Shown here one piece after another: positions 36,259-50,400 of a stretch of DNA of 64,000 nt; the stretch's first letter is position 1, and every line of letters starts with the position of its first letter. Origin of the DNA: Plasmopara viticola (Eukaryota; Oomycota; Peronosporomycetes; Peronosporales; Peronosporaceae); assembly GCA_001695595.3 (NCBI GenBank), contig MBPM02000019.1:186001-250000 (forward strand), written 5' to 3'. The translations under genes were made by a program, and so were the position numbers. The notes beneath the pieces were generated by a model. The model was not told the DNA's origin. It was given only the letters and a program-made list of their open reading frames with translations, and made no database searches.

Positions 36259-38900
36259 CCTGTAGATGGCGAAATGGTGACGAGACGACGGTGCAAAAGA
36301 ATAGAGAGATGAAGGATGGGGGAGCGTCAAAGAACGATACAATGACTAGAACTCTCCCAATATACAACACAAACGAAATTGCCCGTGTGTGACCAGGCTT
36401 ATTGGATAGTGAGCGCTCGTCGCTAGGACCCTTTCCGGGCGGTGGGGTTGGAGCGACAGGGCGATCCGGCCACAAAAATCAACTCCCAGAAACAGGCCAA
36501 GAGTGATGAGTTCGTTCCTAACGGACAGGGCTCTCGACTTGAGTATGCTTTAAAAAAGATACGTTTTGGACAAGACAATACCGAAACTTGTCGTGGTGTC
36601 TTGCTTCGTTGGGCATCGATGGTGGACTCCGGGGCTTTCCCGCCCAATGAAAATTTGCGTTTCTAGCCCTTGCTTGTCGACTCTTTGAAGAGCAGAGACC
36701 AGAGTGTGAATTTTCACCCACTGACATCATCCCAGATATCACTGGGTGGTCAGCCGAATGCATTTTTCTCATCGAATTCAAAGCGAATTTGTGACAACTG
36801 GGGATGATCCTTCTCGGTTAAAAAGAGCGGCGATGGCAGCACAGATCAAGTGCCGAACTAAATGTGACAGACGAAGGGCAAATGCCTACAAAAAAAAACG
36901 TGAGACCGACCGGCGAGAAGCTCACTCATAGCAGAATCAGCCATGGAATCAGCCATGGAATTTTAAGCAAAGTCGCACTGCAGCTACGTCATTATTTCAT
37001 AGAAAATGACCGAGCAGACTGAAGTTTCGAGAGCGATAATCGGTGCTGTCACAGCGCAAGGTTGGGTGCTCACGACTTTATTCATCTATGCGATGCTCTA
37101 ATTTAGTATCCTGGCGTGGCTCCTGTTGTCACTGCGCGCTGACTGCGACGGTAGAGGCAGTTTTTGATGTATTACTGGCCTTGAGTCCCACGCTACCGGT
37201 AATTGTAAACTGAATATGGCGCTGGCTCCATTTTGATTGTGCAACAATCAACACGAGTATTCTACACGCATTACATTACTTTATCTTTGACGCGCTGCTT
37301 AATTGACTCGTTGCCGGATACCTGCGTTATCAGATGGGAACGCAGAAAAAGTTCCACCAGGAGCAGCATCCGTAATCAGTGACACTGGCGCTCTGTTGCC
37401 ATGGCATGGCGAGCCCCTTTGCTTTCCTTTTGCTTTGAGGAAACAAAATTGTAGCGCCACACGAGCTGATACTCCATGCCTTCACCCACCGAGCCCCTTG
37501 TCAGGCAGGGCATGCCACCATAAGTTACAAGAGATAGAGAGACTTGGTATTTTTTTACATTTTGTTCCTTCCTAGACCCTAAATCTTTAATTTACCAGAT
37601 TTGTATCATATTTAGCTTTCTCTGATTAAGGCGAAGTGGACCACAAAAGATCACTGAATTGGGAAAGCAATTACTTAGGGTGAGCATGTGAACCGTGTGG
37701 GCCTATACATTGAAATTCATGCAGTTGCCGCCAGCAGTATGTCCTGTCGACTCTCCGCAAGTAGATGTTGCAAACCAAAACGGCATTAATAAAAATTGAA
37801 TTAAGTCATACAGCTTGTCGAGTAGCTACTGAGTAATGATCGAATAAATTTGGCGTTTCGAAGTCTTGAACGTGTCAGAAGCGTCACTTTACTCAGTTGT
37901 AGCGAATGCTCCGGCTTAGGGTGCGTGAAGCCGATATACATGTGTAGAGTGGTTCTCGCAAATATTGCGAGGCCCCAACCACACATACTGCGCGACTAAC
38001 GAAGGAAGGCTGAGGGTCCAACCCTGTGTACACGTCGTTAGTTCCTCACAATGTTCTCACACCAGTTTCTTATCCTTCTGTCATTGGGTGTAATTAAGTT
38101 TTAGTGCGGGGGGGACAAGGCCGTGACATAAATCAAACTTTATGGTAAAAGCGTGCTATCCATTGAAGGAGTAAAGAATGATGATTCCTGGCTCATTACA
38201 AGCACCCTGTCGCTATTTATGCTGGCTTGTCATAAAATGCTTTCGAAGGGTATCCGACTGATCTATTTCAGAGAGACTATTTACAAATAGATCTTTCGAT
38301 TTATCTTTCGGCAAGCGCCTGTAGCGACTAAACGTCGCTTAAAGATTAGAAGCTCTGTGACCTTACTAATCAGTCCTATAGCATGCTAGTTGACATACAT
38401 GTCGTCGCGAGGGGTCTATTTGAAATAGATTTGATAGCATACGTTAGGTAAATCAAATTAATTAAACAGCGCTCACCCGCACATATTGCTAAGCAGCACA
38501 AACTTGAAAAGGGAGTATATGCAGGTAGCGCTGCATTGTTGAGCTTATTGGAAGCATGGTCAAGTCGCCACTGTCGGCTCACCTTTCAGATGATGGCTTA
38601 TGTGAAGGTTTTGATTTTCGCAACATGCCATTTAATGGCTTTTCGGCGAAGAATGCATCAATGAGCCTACACGCTCGCAAAGTAGTGGTCAATGCCTTAA
38701 AGCACAGTATTCGGGCAAATCATGAAATTAATCTTATGCCTCACTCTCTATTCAATGGCTACTTTCATGATGAGTTTTTGAACGTGATATCTGAGTAGTT
38801 CTATGTCAAAGTTATAAATGTAATCTCATGTTTCGTTGTATTGATCTTAATACTAACAAAATCATGCCTTTAAGACTTTAAATTTTTAACGGTCTTCAAG
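36259..38900. other. Gene-poor stretch, no gene recognised
   Basis: Short overlapping frames only. Small features: a 12 bp tandem repeat AATCAGCCATGG at 36935-36958 and a G-run (GCGGGGGGGAC) near 38107. An 80-codon ATG frame at 38556-38798 has no recognisable similarity. Confidence 0.45.
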
Positions 38901-38919
38901 TCAAACGCTGTCAATTAAG

Positions 38920-39660
38920 CTATTCAAAACTGATTTTGTCAAACATGGAGAATGCATTTCTATCCACAAGAGGGGATTTTATCTTCGAAACACCACCTTG
39001 AATTCTTCTCCGCTTTAAGTTGAGTCTGTAACTCAATACTTGAAAATTATCTTGGTTCAGTAGCTCAGATACCCCTGACATGATATTTAATTGAAGCGTA
39101 CTTGCCGAGACACGACAACCTATCAAGCAGTCTGTTATATTTTTGCTTAAACAAGGCGTCTTTGTCGGCCACATGACACCCAAAACCGTCTTCGATCTCA
39201 TCTCATTTTTTAGCAAAGCTATGCTCCCCACTCTTACCAGTACTTCGCTACCTGCAGGTGCATACATGCGTATCGCAAGTCAGGTTACCCGCTTTGTCTA
39301 CAGTACCATTTAATTATGAAAGTGTGGTACTCACTGTGTCTCGTGAGGCCATGTTTCCGGCATGTGGACTTTTGACAACCGCTTCTGTATGTATCTCGCT
39401 GAGAGCGCTAAAGTCGGAGTCGGCGCTACTAGCGGAACTTGGTTTTTCGGTAATGAGGGTTTTAATATGTCGTAATGTCTATCTCTGGGGAGATGCCGGT
39501 AATTTTGATATCTCCCTTGTTGCTTTCCGGCCTTTACTTGGTGAAGAGACATATTTCGCCATAACCCTGTTGCGTGAAGTCGAACGTTTGATATTCTTGG
39601 TCTTGTCCAACCCACTCGTGCTTTTTCGGCCACGGTATGCCCGTGCAATAGAAAAGACAT
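38920..39660 (-). mobile_element. Possible Ty1/copia gag-protease relic
   Basis: On the minus strand a frame has GSEVLVRVGSIALLKNE followed by VSELLNQDNFQVLSYRLNL, which resembles the LLSVSxL block after the protease of copia elements. Upstream another frame shows CRKHG, perhaps the rest of a zinc knuckle. Stops and shifts break it. No RT or integrase was recognised beside it. Confidence 0.4.
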
Positions 39661-39701
39661 ACCTGTGGCCGTTAAGCAGTTCAGTGCTTAAGAAGAACTG
39701 A

Positions 39702-42700
39702 ATATACGCTTATTTGCAACTTTATTGCGTCTGTGCATGTCCAGATATATTGAAAGGAGAAATCTGTGACCATATATCATCTCAGCGCTTTAAAGGAGTG
39801 ATTCTGCGCATTATAGTGCCCAGAGTATAATTAAACTTGACCTTCCTTTAGGCTCATGGAAGCCAGAAAAAAATGTTCGAGTAGTGCAAACCGCTCGCTT
39901 TACGAATGTCTCTGTCTCTCAGTCTTTGCGAGGGTTAAGTTTGATAATCGACTTGCGTGAGAGTAATTTAAAGCTCTATCTGGTGTGCCACGACGGGATC
40001 ACACACCACCCTGCATAAAATTGGAGGGAAGGAAGATTTAAGATCTCTTGGTGAGCGACCATTCATTTAAGTCAACAATAACTAGATTACGTCGGTCGAC
40101 CAGGCTTAACTTTGTGCGAACGTTAGTCTCTGAGTAATTAGCGTACGTACGAGACACACTTTCCTCCACCAATAATTGACTGTCTGTATAAGTAAAAAAA
40201 AGCTTCAACTCTACATAAACGCTAAAGCACAACACTACAACATCAACACGGCATGCAAAGATTGCAAAGAGCTTTAAAGCTTGCATTCACCGACCTGCTG
40301 AAACCTCACGGGTACCGCATCTTAGTTAATACAAATTTTGCTCTTGCTTATCGCTCTCGTTCACCAATCTCACTTTTCATTACTTAGCCTCATCGTTTGC
40401 GTTGACCTTAGTATTTGACATCCATTTTGTGTAAGGCGTGTGATCGCCTCGGAGCAGTCTTATCCCACCATGCCTCATCTCATTCTATGCGCTAATCTTG
40501 AGCTTTGTTCTCGGCGCCGAGACCTTTGCAATTAGGACAATTGTATTATATTTTAAATAAGCGAATTTACAATCGGAGTGCATCAGCGATTTAAAGCGCT
40601 CCAAGCAAAACTTTTGCTGTTCTCCCATTACGTGAATTATTAGCTTTAGTTTTGAGCACTCCTTTTAAGTTTAACGGTACCGGTCCACCTATCAATTAAA
40701 TGATATCTGCTGCATTATGCTGCACGATCAAGCATACTCTTTGTCATCCATTTATCGTTCAGTGTAATGTTCTGCTCCACGTTTTTGCGTACTTCGAGCT
40801 TTGCAGACTCTCTCTCTGTCTCTCCAACGTTGGTATTATCACGCTTGGCACGCTGGAATTTGGGTCACCTTTATCAATCTTCCACCAGCTATTGCAAAAT
40901 CGCTGCAGTAGTCTTAAAAATCGTCGAGAAAGCTGAGGCTGTTTACCAAGTGCCAACTCGATCCGCCGAAGAGGACCTAAAGGTTTCCCTGCCTTGATCT
41001 CATTCTCGTTTTTTCCTGTCAGTCTTTGCTTAGCTCGAATTCACTCACCGTCACTGCAGACAAGTATCGATAATTGATCTTGCTCTTTGTAGGACGCTCC
41101 ATTCCTCTACCAGCAAGTAAGTCAACAGCAAATGCAACAAAAAATGCAACACTTTTTTGTTCACTATCGCTCTTCGTATCAAAAATAAAACACATTAATA
41201 AACAGTCTTATGTTATTTTCTTCGAACTTCAAGTGCGCTAGATTTTTTGCTTGTCGAAAGAACTCTGTCCTTGGCGAACTTAGGTTTTTTATCGTGTATA
41301 CCGCCAAGGCTGGGTCCGAGTTGGGAACAACTTTGTCCAGTACGAATCATCAGCACCTTCACACGCTTAGCTGACTGCAAATAAGTACAAAGTATGTTCA
41401 GCCCAGCTTTTTCATCGCTTTTGATGCTTTAAAATATTGATGTTTTTTTGGTGTACTATCATTCGCGAACGTGCAAAGTATCTTTTGCACTGCGTGCTTC
41501 AATGTAAGTTCCTTACCGCCAGTTTGCAGTACGTCGCTCAAAGCATTTGTCTAGTCATTTCGATAGCATTAATTGGCTTCTATCATGTATTCGTTGAGAC
41601 ACGCTCAACAAATTTCATTTCTCTTAAGAATGGCTCTTTCCACTACAGAGAACCGCCACCAAGTCCGTGGTACAGCACCTTCCGTAATTTATTGATATTC
41701 TAAGACTTTCAAATTCACGTATGATACCCTTACGACTATGCCTGTGCCTTTTTTGGATGCGTCACTATCGGTAAATAATGCTGCGGAGGTCTCGGGTGTG
41801 ACGTCTGCACCATATTTACGATCTGACCACGTTTCTTTATGTAACTTTATTGCAAAGTACGCTTCTGACAATACGCTAGAAATAATTTTTGAACAGCGTC
41901 TCTTTCAGTGCTTGTATCTTCGTTGTTTTTCTGTGTCCGAGTGCCGACTCAAACAGGCTGAAATCTAGGCTCTTTGGCCGAATCTGTAACGCATCTAGTC
42001 ACATCGAACGTTCTGGTGCGCCTTGTTTTATCCTTTTCCATTTACCTTTTTTATCACTTATATGCTTCTGACCATGTTTTCTGTCAGCTTAATTTGAGCA
42101 CTTCAATACCGCTGGCTTACAACCTGTTGTCTTTTAATTACGGCGGATGATACTGCAAGGTAAATATATATTTACGTTTTTTACACGAATGGGCTAAAAT
42201 ACCCGTGTACTTTCTTTGTGTCATCACCCGTGGTCTTAAGCTCTATTGGCTGAGAGCTGTGCGTGGCATGATGATTAGATTGCAAAAGTAGAAAGAACAA
42301 AGATGAATGTAATCACAGAAATAGTGAAATGACATTATCAAAGTTCAACGCGTCGCAAACGACGCTAAACGGTCGTTAGGGGTCAAGCAGAGCCAGATGG
42401 TATTTGTGATGGGCTCTCAATGACTTCCTCACCTATCTTTGTGCTGTATTTTCAAGCATTTTATCCTTTAACTAAATCAAATATAATATACGAAATAATA
42501 AAATTCTGACAAAAGTTACCTTTTATACAGTCTCTCCTATTAGTTGCGTCCGCCATTCATGAAGTGCTTCAGGCCATTGCCGGAAAAGGCTAAGCATACA
42601 CGCTTAATGTTATATGGAGAATATAAACACACCAGGTATTCTATTTTGGCCCGGTCTAGCCAAGTGAGGGAGTGTTGGAGCCGAGTCATACGACACATGG

Positions 42701-45300
42701 GCCACTTAGTGAAGGTCTACTCATGAGACGCAAGTCAAACAATTTGCTTGTAGGACGGCTAACGCTTTAGATTCTCGCAGCTGTGGAACCAGTGTATATC
42801 TTAGCGAAAACGATTGAGATCGTCAGTGGTGCGGTTTGCCAATTACAATGTCGTATCCTTCAGACGCTAGTCACGAGCAACGCCTCAGCAAAATAATGGT
42901 TATCCGCTAAGACACAGTATTCCTCTTGGACTAAAGCTGATAAGATGCAGTACAGGCATACAAGTTTAAAAGAGCGAAATGGTAAAGCAATTCGTCTACA
43001 TCTATTAGAGATCGGGATGAAGGGGAACAAGAGTAAAATGATAGGTCAAGCATGCCAAGCGCGCAATTAAATGTAAAAATAGATAGTCCACTTTCCTTCA
43101 GCTAAATTGTAGCCCCTTCAGCAAGCTCGGTCTAAGACCTTATAGAATTGAAACATCGCATACTTAGGTATAACTAATCTGCAACATTCGGTGGCTTTGA
43201 TACCTAAAAAAGGATCATTTAGCGGCAATGGCAGGCTGCTAACAGCACACACACCACAGCCGCTCTAGTTATATATTTCGTGGCAGCTCTTATCCTATGT
43301 AACAGGCTAATGTGCTTCAAATGTGAAAGTATTAAATGAATGACCCTACTCAAACACTTTCATGGGAGCATTAAACGTCTTTTTGCACGTATTAATCTTT
43401 CGTAAAAAATGACACGATTAATCGCTAGAATTCGTAGTGGGATATTCTTCCCTTTCTCGGACATTCGCTAAGTCATGCCGTTTTTATCAATAAACCTAAG
43501 TTTTTTTCAACCCATCAAAGGCAGCTACAGCCTAGACATTGAGACAACGCATTCGCTGAAGACTTGCAAGTATGTCTTCTTCTGGACATTGTTGGTGCTT
43601 CCCATTTGTTATGATGGCTACGAGCTGTTTTTAATATCGCTTTGTGCAAGGCAGCTCATTTCAAAGGAAGTGAAAACGCGTGTTGTTGTTGCATATCGCT
43701 AGAGAAGTTGGTAAAAGCGTTTGTGTATCCAGACAGTCGGTCCAAATTATAGGGCTCAATTCCAAACAAACGATTATAAATCTCAATACCCAAGTAAAAT
43801 TCGAATTATTTAGGCTTTGATCCGAGCTTTACTTTTATACGTCGAATTAGACATATTGCGGGGTAAGGTTGTACTCTGACACAGCAATTCAAGTAAGTAT
43901 GAGTCAACCAGATTTGTCGGTCTACGAAAGAGTTTTCTCATGAGCGTTATCACGCGAATTCGTCAGTGCCACCTTCATACGATCTTTTTCGTAGAGCTTT
44001 ACAATACGCACGCGAACAGGAGACGATCATCGTCGACGAGAGCACTCGTTCTCTTCGACCTTTGATATTGACGCTGACGGGTCGTAAAAGATCAAAGGAT
44101 CAAGGCCTTTGTTTCTAAATTTAACAGATAGTGACCGGTGCGTAAGGCGCGAGTGTGCGCTATAATTTAAAGGAAGTCATCCAACAGTATAAAATTATTC
44201 GCTGATGAAATTTGGTCGCTGTAACTTTAGCTCTTGTGTTAAACAATTGTCCGAGACAGACACTGTGCGTGGACGGTGGAGAAGATGAAAGCTCTGATAT
44301 CGCAGAATTGTAGTTTTATTTACACCTAATTGAGCTTACTGTGTAGGCTTCTACAAAGCGAAACTAGTAGTAGTTGAGTCGCGTGCTAGACGAGGAGTTA
44401 AAAAAGAAGGTGGTGACTTGTGTGAGTTCAATATTTCTACATATTGGATGAAGAGAGTGAGACAGAAGGACATAATAAAAGTGCGCAATGCTGATTGGCA
44501 TTGTCATTTTGTGTGATAAAAGCTTGGTGATGTATAAACATTAACTATAAGACAGTACTTGAGATAGCGAACTTACAAAACGCAGTACATGGTCTAAGGA
44601 CCACTGACGATACCAACTCAAAATCGATCGGTAGAGTATGCATCCCCAAAGCAATTCCTGTCCTCTTTTCGATCAAGCTTCAAAGCACAACGAGCCTTTT
44701 TTGGACAATTATTTCTAGTGATGTGTTCAAGTACATTTACTGAAAGCCCATAAATATGTTTGCTGCCTTTGAAGACTTTTGTCGATGGCCGCGCTCAAAT
44801 TGCGGTCGTTCATAGGAGCAACGAGCTCACTGATTGAAAAAATCTTAATTGTCCACTTTTTAAGCACATTGCACAGAGACTTTTGCTGCAACATCTTGCA
44901 AGAGCAAGCTAGTGCCTTCTTGCTACACAGCTCGTGCAAAAAGCTGCCGGTATTGATCAGCTGAGAAAGAGTTTGCCACTGCCCAACCTCGCTCTTGATG
45001 TCATGGTCACTTGCTCAATTCTCATCTTTGTAGAGCATAGGCTAAAAATAAATGAATAATTGCAATAAACATAACATATGAGCCCGATAGTGTATACATA
45101 AAAAATAAATAAGAAGCTTTAATTTTACGTTCTCCTGATCCCCAAATACCGATAAAGTTGTATGGTGCATAGCTAAGGCTTCGTTACCCTCTGGGTGCGG
45201 TAGGCATCAGTGAACGAATTCCCGAAAGCTAAAAATAGCGTTTGTCAAATGCAGCGGTAAACAGCGAGTTCTGATCCGACACGGAAGGTCATTTTGCTTG
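39702..45300. other. Gene-poor stretch, no gene recognised
   Basis: About 5.6 kb of AT-rich DNA with short frames on both strands. A minus-strand frame at 41689-41871 (LFTDSDASKKGTGIVV) faintly recalls an RNase H fold, but I cannot support it. Confidence 0.45.
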
Positions 45301-47400
45301 AGATGGATTAGTTAATAGTCTTGCCTCTTGTTCCGTTTCAACTGGACGGATCGGTGGTTATGTTGGTGTTGACATTGTCCTCCGGCAATCCGAAACAACG
45401 TCGAGGCTTGCAAATAATCAGCGGTCTACCGATGTTAGCAAAATTTGCAAAAGCGCTGAGGCGTGAACAGACGTTAATTTTTTTTATAACGGAGCAAGCC
45501 ATCTGGCCTCATAGCGATGCATTTGCTGTCATGAATTTGTAGCTAAATTTTGGCGTCTATGCTTGTGATGAAGGACCGCATGAAGAATCTAGAATGGTAT
45601 CCGCTTTTAGTGCCTGACGAGATCCATTCGTTGATAAATTTTTCAGCCCTGCTTATGTGGACAGACTTATGCTCTGATCTGCGCAAAAGATCGTCAGTAG
45701 AATTTCAGATTTGTATTCACAAAAAGTTCCTCGGCGAAGATTGCAGTATTCATTGTCATTCTTTAGGGTAAATGGTGCGTTTTCAACGCCTTTCTCAGGG
45801 ACACGTGGTTTGAATGGACCAAAAAGCCTTCGATATCAGTAGATGCATTGGTAAAATTTTTCCAGTGAGTAATTAAAAGCGAGAAGCTCTATATAAGGGG
45901 AGCTTTGCTCGGCATCCCTGAGCTGGCTGGAATAAAACAAGATGATACGTTGATGAGTTTGCTCAACTTAACGCACTAAGGCGCGGATTCTATACCAATA
46001 GAAATACCTGAATACGAAAAGCATCACATGGTAAGACATGAACAATGACAACAACAAGAAGATGTACAAATTATTGGATTGATGGTGTGGATGGACTTCA
46101 AAGCCTTCGAAATCAGTAGATGCATTGGTAAAATCTTACGAGTAAGTGATGTATGGTGAGAAGCTCTATGTAGGAGTAAATCGATCGGCATCCCTGAGCT
46201 GTCTGGAATGATACAAGGTTATACGTTGATGAGTTTGCCCAATTAAATGCACTAAGGCGCGGATACAGTACCAATAAATATGCCTGAAAACTGCTGGTAA
46301 ACGGCTTATCTCGTTTGATGGTCCAGTTTTCATTGCCGTTGATCCGCTAAGAGACTTTTAGAGGTTTTGTAGCATTAATAATGAATATGACAAGCCGATT
46401 CTGACTAGCTCGGATGACAAAAAAGTTCGCCTCATTCGGGTGATCAGGTATGCCTTTGGGGTACAGGAAGGTATCACAAATCTACCAGCGAATGCAAGAT
46501 AGCGTTTTTTTAAGATATTTGAAGGTTGGTGATGAAGCTGAATTATTACAATTAAAGTATACCTTGAACAGTTGAAAGCGCTGTGATAGTTTTTTACTCG
46601 CATGACAATTATAGATTATATCGTCTAAGTAATAGCCGGCACTTAAAATACTTTATGACACGACAGATCGACTAGCGGAAGTGTGATAACACCTTAATCT
46701 TTCGACGAGAGTTGTAAAAGTCTCCAAGGCATACCACAAATAGACCACTGCGAGTTAACGGACTGGTCAGACGATTATCTGACTCAGCTAGAAACACTGA
46801 GGAACTCGCCTCTTGCCTATACGCTGTGGTCCAAGCAATACTTTTAAACTGTTCAAGCCACTGCAATCGATTCATCAAAAGTTATGCATCTCAGCGTCTA
46901 TGTATCTGAGCTGATTGCTTACGAAATGCCCCAGATGGAAGGTTGCAAAACCGATAAGATCGAACAGCGTAGGCCAGGAGATGTTGTCAAATGGGCCCGC
47001 GCTCGCGTATGTTGAAGCACATAATTTTACCTGACGGTACGTTAATTTAAATTTAGAGCTTGTAGTCGCAATCTATACACGTGCCTGGGCAATTTTGGCG
47101 GCGCTAATGCATTATCACGACAATACATTCAGGCCGGAACCAATCATCGTTCGTTCATTAAAATCAAGCGAGCTGGGCTAGTCTACAATAACGAAGGAGA
47201 GCTTTGCTTTTCCGAAGATTTTTTGCGCTTACTTTACGACGCTGCTCGACTCTAGCGTGATAAATCCGATCGCCCACTTGATTGCCTCAAAAACAATAGA
47301 TTTTAACGATGATCGCAGCAAGTATCGGTTTACGGGAAAAGGTGTGGCATAACTTTCTTGAGGAAGCAAATTTGCAAGCTAAATATCCCACTTCCAACAG
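45300..47400 (+). mobile_element. Decayed Ty3/gypsy relic with internal duplication
   Basis: At about 46430-46520 the plus strand reads SGMPLGYRKVSQIYQRMQD, matching the VMPFGL-x-NAP-x-x-FQR block of gypsy RT. At about 47085-47170 it reads RAWAILAALMHYHDNTFRP, like the start of the RNase H block. Order and strand agree. All frames are broken. Confidence 0.5.
45807..46300 (+). repeat. Tandem duplication, 277 bp period
   Basis: The sequence from 45807 recurs from 46084 over about 200 bp. Shared blocks include ATCAGTAGATGCATTGGTAA, CGGCATCCCTGAGCTG and GCACTAAGGCGCGGAT. The copies have diverged by substitutions and small indels. Confidence 0.85.
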
Positions 47401-50400
47401 CTGATGAGTCACCTAAAAAAGTGAGCTTAGATTGGTCAGTTTGAGTTGATGCGGCGATGTTATGTGCCGTGTAGTGCAAGATAGATTTTGAATGCTTACC
47501 TAGTTAAAGAGTAAAACAACAGAGTCTCACGGTCTTCTTCTAAGACTAAATACAAATTTGGACGTGGCATGCTTGAATGCTTATGGTTGCTTAAGCCGGG
47601 TGATGAGATAAATACGCGGTACTATCAAGTGCAATGCACCCAAACACAGCCTCTTCCGACGAGGTGACTGAGATGCATGTAGCATGAGCCAGAATGTGTT
47701 GAGCCAGATTGTCGACAATTTAGCGAGTAGATCAGCAAATCGGATTGTCACAGATCTCGAAATTGAACCATTTACATCTTATGCAATAGCTACGGTAGGT
47801 TATCAGAGCTTTGGTATACGGAAACGACCATGACACATACTTGACTACGGCGACCAAATTGCAGCTTTGTCAGCAGGATCGTTAAAAGTGACGTAATTAT
47901 AGCGAATCGATAACTTCAGGCCCAAAATGACGAACAAATCATTGCGAGGATGAGAAATTCGTTGAAGAAAAATTTAGGTTGGCTGTAATTGAAGCTTGTT
48001 GTAGATCGCGAGCGACTTTGAGGCTGACGAGAAAATACTGTGTTGGTCTGCAATAAAAGTGATGGCACAGAAGAACAAGATGTCGTTCTTCAACACGAAT
48101 AGAAAGATAGCTCATCAAGATAGGTGACAGCCCTTGTCTATACATTCCGGCGCGCCTTCACTGACACAGCACGTTTTAAAGCGTTCAGATGTATGCGAGA
48201 CAATATGTGGAAGAAGGAGCATCCGATTATTCAATATAGATTGTCAGGTAATGTACCGGAAAGCAGTATATTGCAACGAGCCATATCCCGACTCTGCCCC
48301 AATCTCACAGAAAGATTGGAGCACTTATTATGGACCCGTACTATTACGGAGTAAAGTGAATGGATCACGAGTTACCTAAACAATCTTTGAAAGCTAAAAT
48401 TATGCTAAGTTTGTCAATTTGTGAAGCCGATAAAGCAATCTGACATAATCATAAGCTCGTTTTTATGTCACTTTGTCTGTCTAATAAAATTTTGGTGCAG
48501 TAATAACGCACTACGATGGTATATCAGCCTCAAGCCAATCCTACATAGTGCAAACCTGACCTGAATAATCAATATGTTTGGATCAGTCACTATTTACCTA
48601 CGCATTAGATTATTTGTGATCTACGAGTCAGATTAGCAGCCCGATCAAGTTGATGGGCTATCTATCTACGCTTGACAGCTAGGTGTTTCTTACCGCGTGT
48701 GGCTATCCGCACAAGCCGATTTAGAATTTTCTTGAAGAGGCTGCACATTGATCAATCATTTTACATAGATTTGTTCGACAAGTAGAGAATATGAAATATG
48801 AACAAGGGTCAATTCTAGATAATGTCGAATGTAGACAGGCAGACGTTGTGCCCAAGCAAGAGGTAATTTTGTACTACCCAGACTCTGAACGAAACGTTTA
48901 AAGGCTCGAGCTGGCACAGACTTATAATTGGCCAGAAGACATGCTCAGTTTCACCCGATATAAAAAGCCAACGAGCAATGGAAGTGAAAGAGTGCCTTCC
49001 AGTAACACAAATTACACACATACACACTGGCCGATCTTGGATTTACTTACGTTGTGCGCCGTGTGAAGACTTCCACTAAGCGCAACTTACCCGGCTGATG
49101 CCCCCTTAACAAACATCCTCAAGTCAAAAGTCACTGGAGAAGTGAGCCAGCTTCGGCTTCGGGCATTAACGTGATACTTTAAGCTACCCATTCTTTCTTC
49201 GTTAGGCAGCTGTAACTGACGCACTGTAGAACTAGAACATCGCAAAACTTGCGAGAGCCACTCCAAGACGCTATAACGCGACAATGTTGATGTTTTTGCA
49301 AACCGTTCGAGTTTGACTGTAAACTTCGCGAGGTAACTACCTCAGAAACGACTCGTTTTGAAAAAATCTTACAGCCTCATCAATCAATGCGACTTTAAGT
49401 TGACAGTGATAACACGACTTGCGGACACTGATCTGCTTATTGCATACTACCCTGGCAAATGAGTAGGTCTTCTCATTATAGGAAATAAAAACTTATTGAG
49501 CAAGTCCGGTTATTTGTACAAAAAATGCAGCAACATTACTGTGAAAGAAAGCATTGGAATGAAGTCAAACTGCTTCATTACATTGTGGCGAGTATGGCAC
49601 CTTACGAATATGCATAAGTTAAGTGTCTATAACATTTCACCTTACAATTATGCATAAGTTAAGTGTCTATAACATTCCATGCACCATATTTAAAATCAAT
49701 ATGGCTCTAGGCATTGCCGATATCGCAGCCAATTTTAGCTAGTAAGTCAACAGGCGAAAGCGTCGCTGTCATAACTACAATCAGACTCACGAAATTCCGA
49801 AAAGACTTTGACAACTCAAGAAACGCAAATGCTAAAATGCACATATATGTTGTGTATAGTTCGGCATGCCATTATTCAAGCGAGCGAACTGACAATGCAT
49901 CAAACGTTGTGATGTGCTTAAACGATTCCTTCTTATAGACAGTAATGGGTCATGTACAATAATGTGAGCATGAATTAGAAGCCAAATCTTTCAATTTCCC
50001 AATTGCATTTATGCATTGGAGATTTTGATTTGCTCTTTCGATAATGAGTTGTTTTGGAACTACATTGTGTTCGTGCTACCTCGGCGTTAAGGAAAGATTT
50101 TGATGTGTTTCACCCTGATACTATCGGGGAACGATGCCGCTTCATGATCAATTTTGCTTAATTCTACATAGACTGCGACCAAGGTACACGTTACAAGGAC
50201 GGCAATGCGGTCGACGACTGTACGCGAGCAGAAGGGTGTTAGAGCCACTTAAACAGCGACGACAACCCTACTCAAACCAGTGTGCGTCTGACAAAGCTGC
50301 TTCCTAGCACAGTTTCCAAGCTTACCCTTTGATCATTTTTTTAACCTTTGAACGTAACGTGCTCTGCAACGAAAATTAAAAGAGCTCCAAAGGCGTTACA

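Noticed and set aside
38556..38798. An 80-codon ATG frame
   Set aside because: No domain, no paralogue, no splice extension, and it lies in a decayed region. Chance length in AT-rich DNA.
38920..39701. A 147-codon plus-strand frame at 39258
   Set aside because: It lies opposite the copia-like relic on the minus strand and shows no family similarity.
41689..41871. RNase H relic (LFTDSDASKKGTG)
   Set aside because: The catalytic context and neighbouring pol blocks are missing.
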